From Candidatus Coatesiibacteriota bacterium (lineage in GTDB: Bacteria > B130-G9): a stretch of DNA of 6,392 bases. The stretch spans positions 1 through 6,392 of the forward strand of contig JAFGIT010000097.1 in the NCBI GenBank assembly GCA_016929465.1, read 5' to 3'. The translations under genes were made by a program, and so were the position numbers. Below, piece after piece: positions 6,254 through 6,392 of this stretch. The notes beneath the pieces are model-generated. The model was not told where the DNA came from. It worked only from the letters and a program-made list of their open reading frames with translations, and did not search any database. The number at the start of each line of letters is the position of its first letter. The first letter of the stretch is position 1.

Positions 6254-6392
6254 TTTTATCGCCGATATGAATCAGTCTGTTCAAAGACCTAGCAATTCGG
6301 AGAGATTCGAGTCAGTTAGGTGATCAGATCAGAGGTAACCTCGGGTGATACGGGCTCCTGAGTGAGGAGGGACCGACTCGAGATAACTGTCG
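6254..6392. other. Non-coding tail of the window, no supported gene
   Basis: 139 bp after the DUF502 stop. A TTTTA follows the stop codon but no convincing hairpin precedes it, so I cannot call a terminator. The only open frame starting with ATG encodes about 18 residues and is not credible. A perfect hairpin, CTCCT (6355-6359) with AGGAG (6365-6369) and a five-base loop, and a GAGG/CCTC palindrome at 6332-6342 lie near the end. Confidence 0.5.

Noticed and set aside
1-6392. CRISPR arrays, tRNA or rRNA genes, insertion sequences
   Set aside because: No regularly spaced repeats, cloverleaf-like or rRNA segments, transposase frames or terminal repeats were seen on either strand.

Overview
This window looks like chromosomal DNA from a diderm (Gram-negative-type) bacterium of intermediate GC content. 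The grounds are a predicted lipoprotein and a secreted SurA-type parvulin, which are periplasmic foldases, a short-form phosphatidylserine decarboxylase, a YdcH/DUF465 protein and a DUF502 membrane protein. The mix resembles Deltaproteobacteria or related uncultivated diderm phyla, but nothing here fixes the taxon. Both GTG and TTG start codons appear to be used.

Positions 1-5079 hold seven tightly packed genes, all on the minus strand. In transcription order (right to left) they are: an M50 site-2-type membrane metalloprotease (5079-4429); prfB, release factor 2, with an intact programmed +1 frameshift site (4403-3299); a parvulin lipoprotein (3302-2376); a SurA-like periplasmic parvulin (2379-1354); a small S4-domain RNA-binding protein of the RqcP/Hsp15 type (1364-1089); a DUF465 protein (1015-770); and psd (645 to beyond position 1). 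Three junctions overlap by 4, 4 and 11 bp, so the block from prfB to the S4 gene is probably one translationally coupled operon. A good sigma70-type promoter (TTGACA, 17 bp, TATTTT) lies about 55 bp upstream of the protease gene.

Positions 5080-5530 form a roughly 450-bp divergent intergenic region without a convincing gene. It holds that promoter and several short perfect inverted repeats. Positions 5531-6253, on the plus strand, encode a two-helix DUF502 membrane protein. The last 139 bp (6254-6392) hold no gene I can support.

Functionally the minus-strand block joins translation quality (RF2 and the S4 protein) to envelope protein folding and proteolysis (two PPIases and the M50 protease) and phospholipid synthesis (psd). 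The genes all belong to known families. I see no mobile element, CRISPR array, tRNA or rRNA, and no clear candidate for an undescribed defence or biosynthetic system. The most notable items are the prfB recoding site with its TTG start, the pairing of RF2 and an RqcP-like gene in one operon, the coupled parvulin pair with non-canonical active-site positions, and the structured divergent intergenic region.
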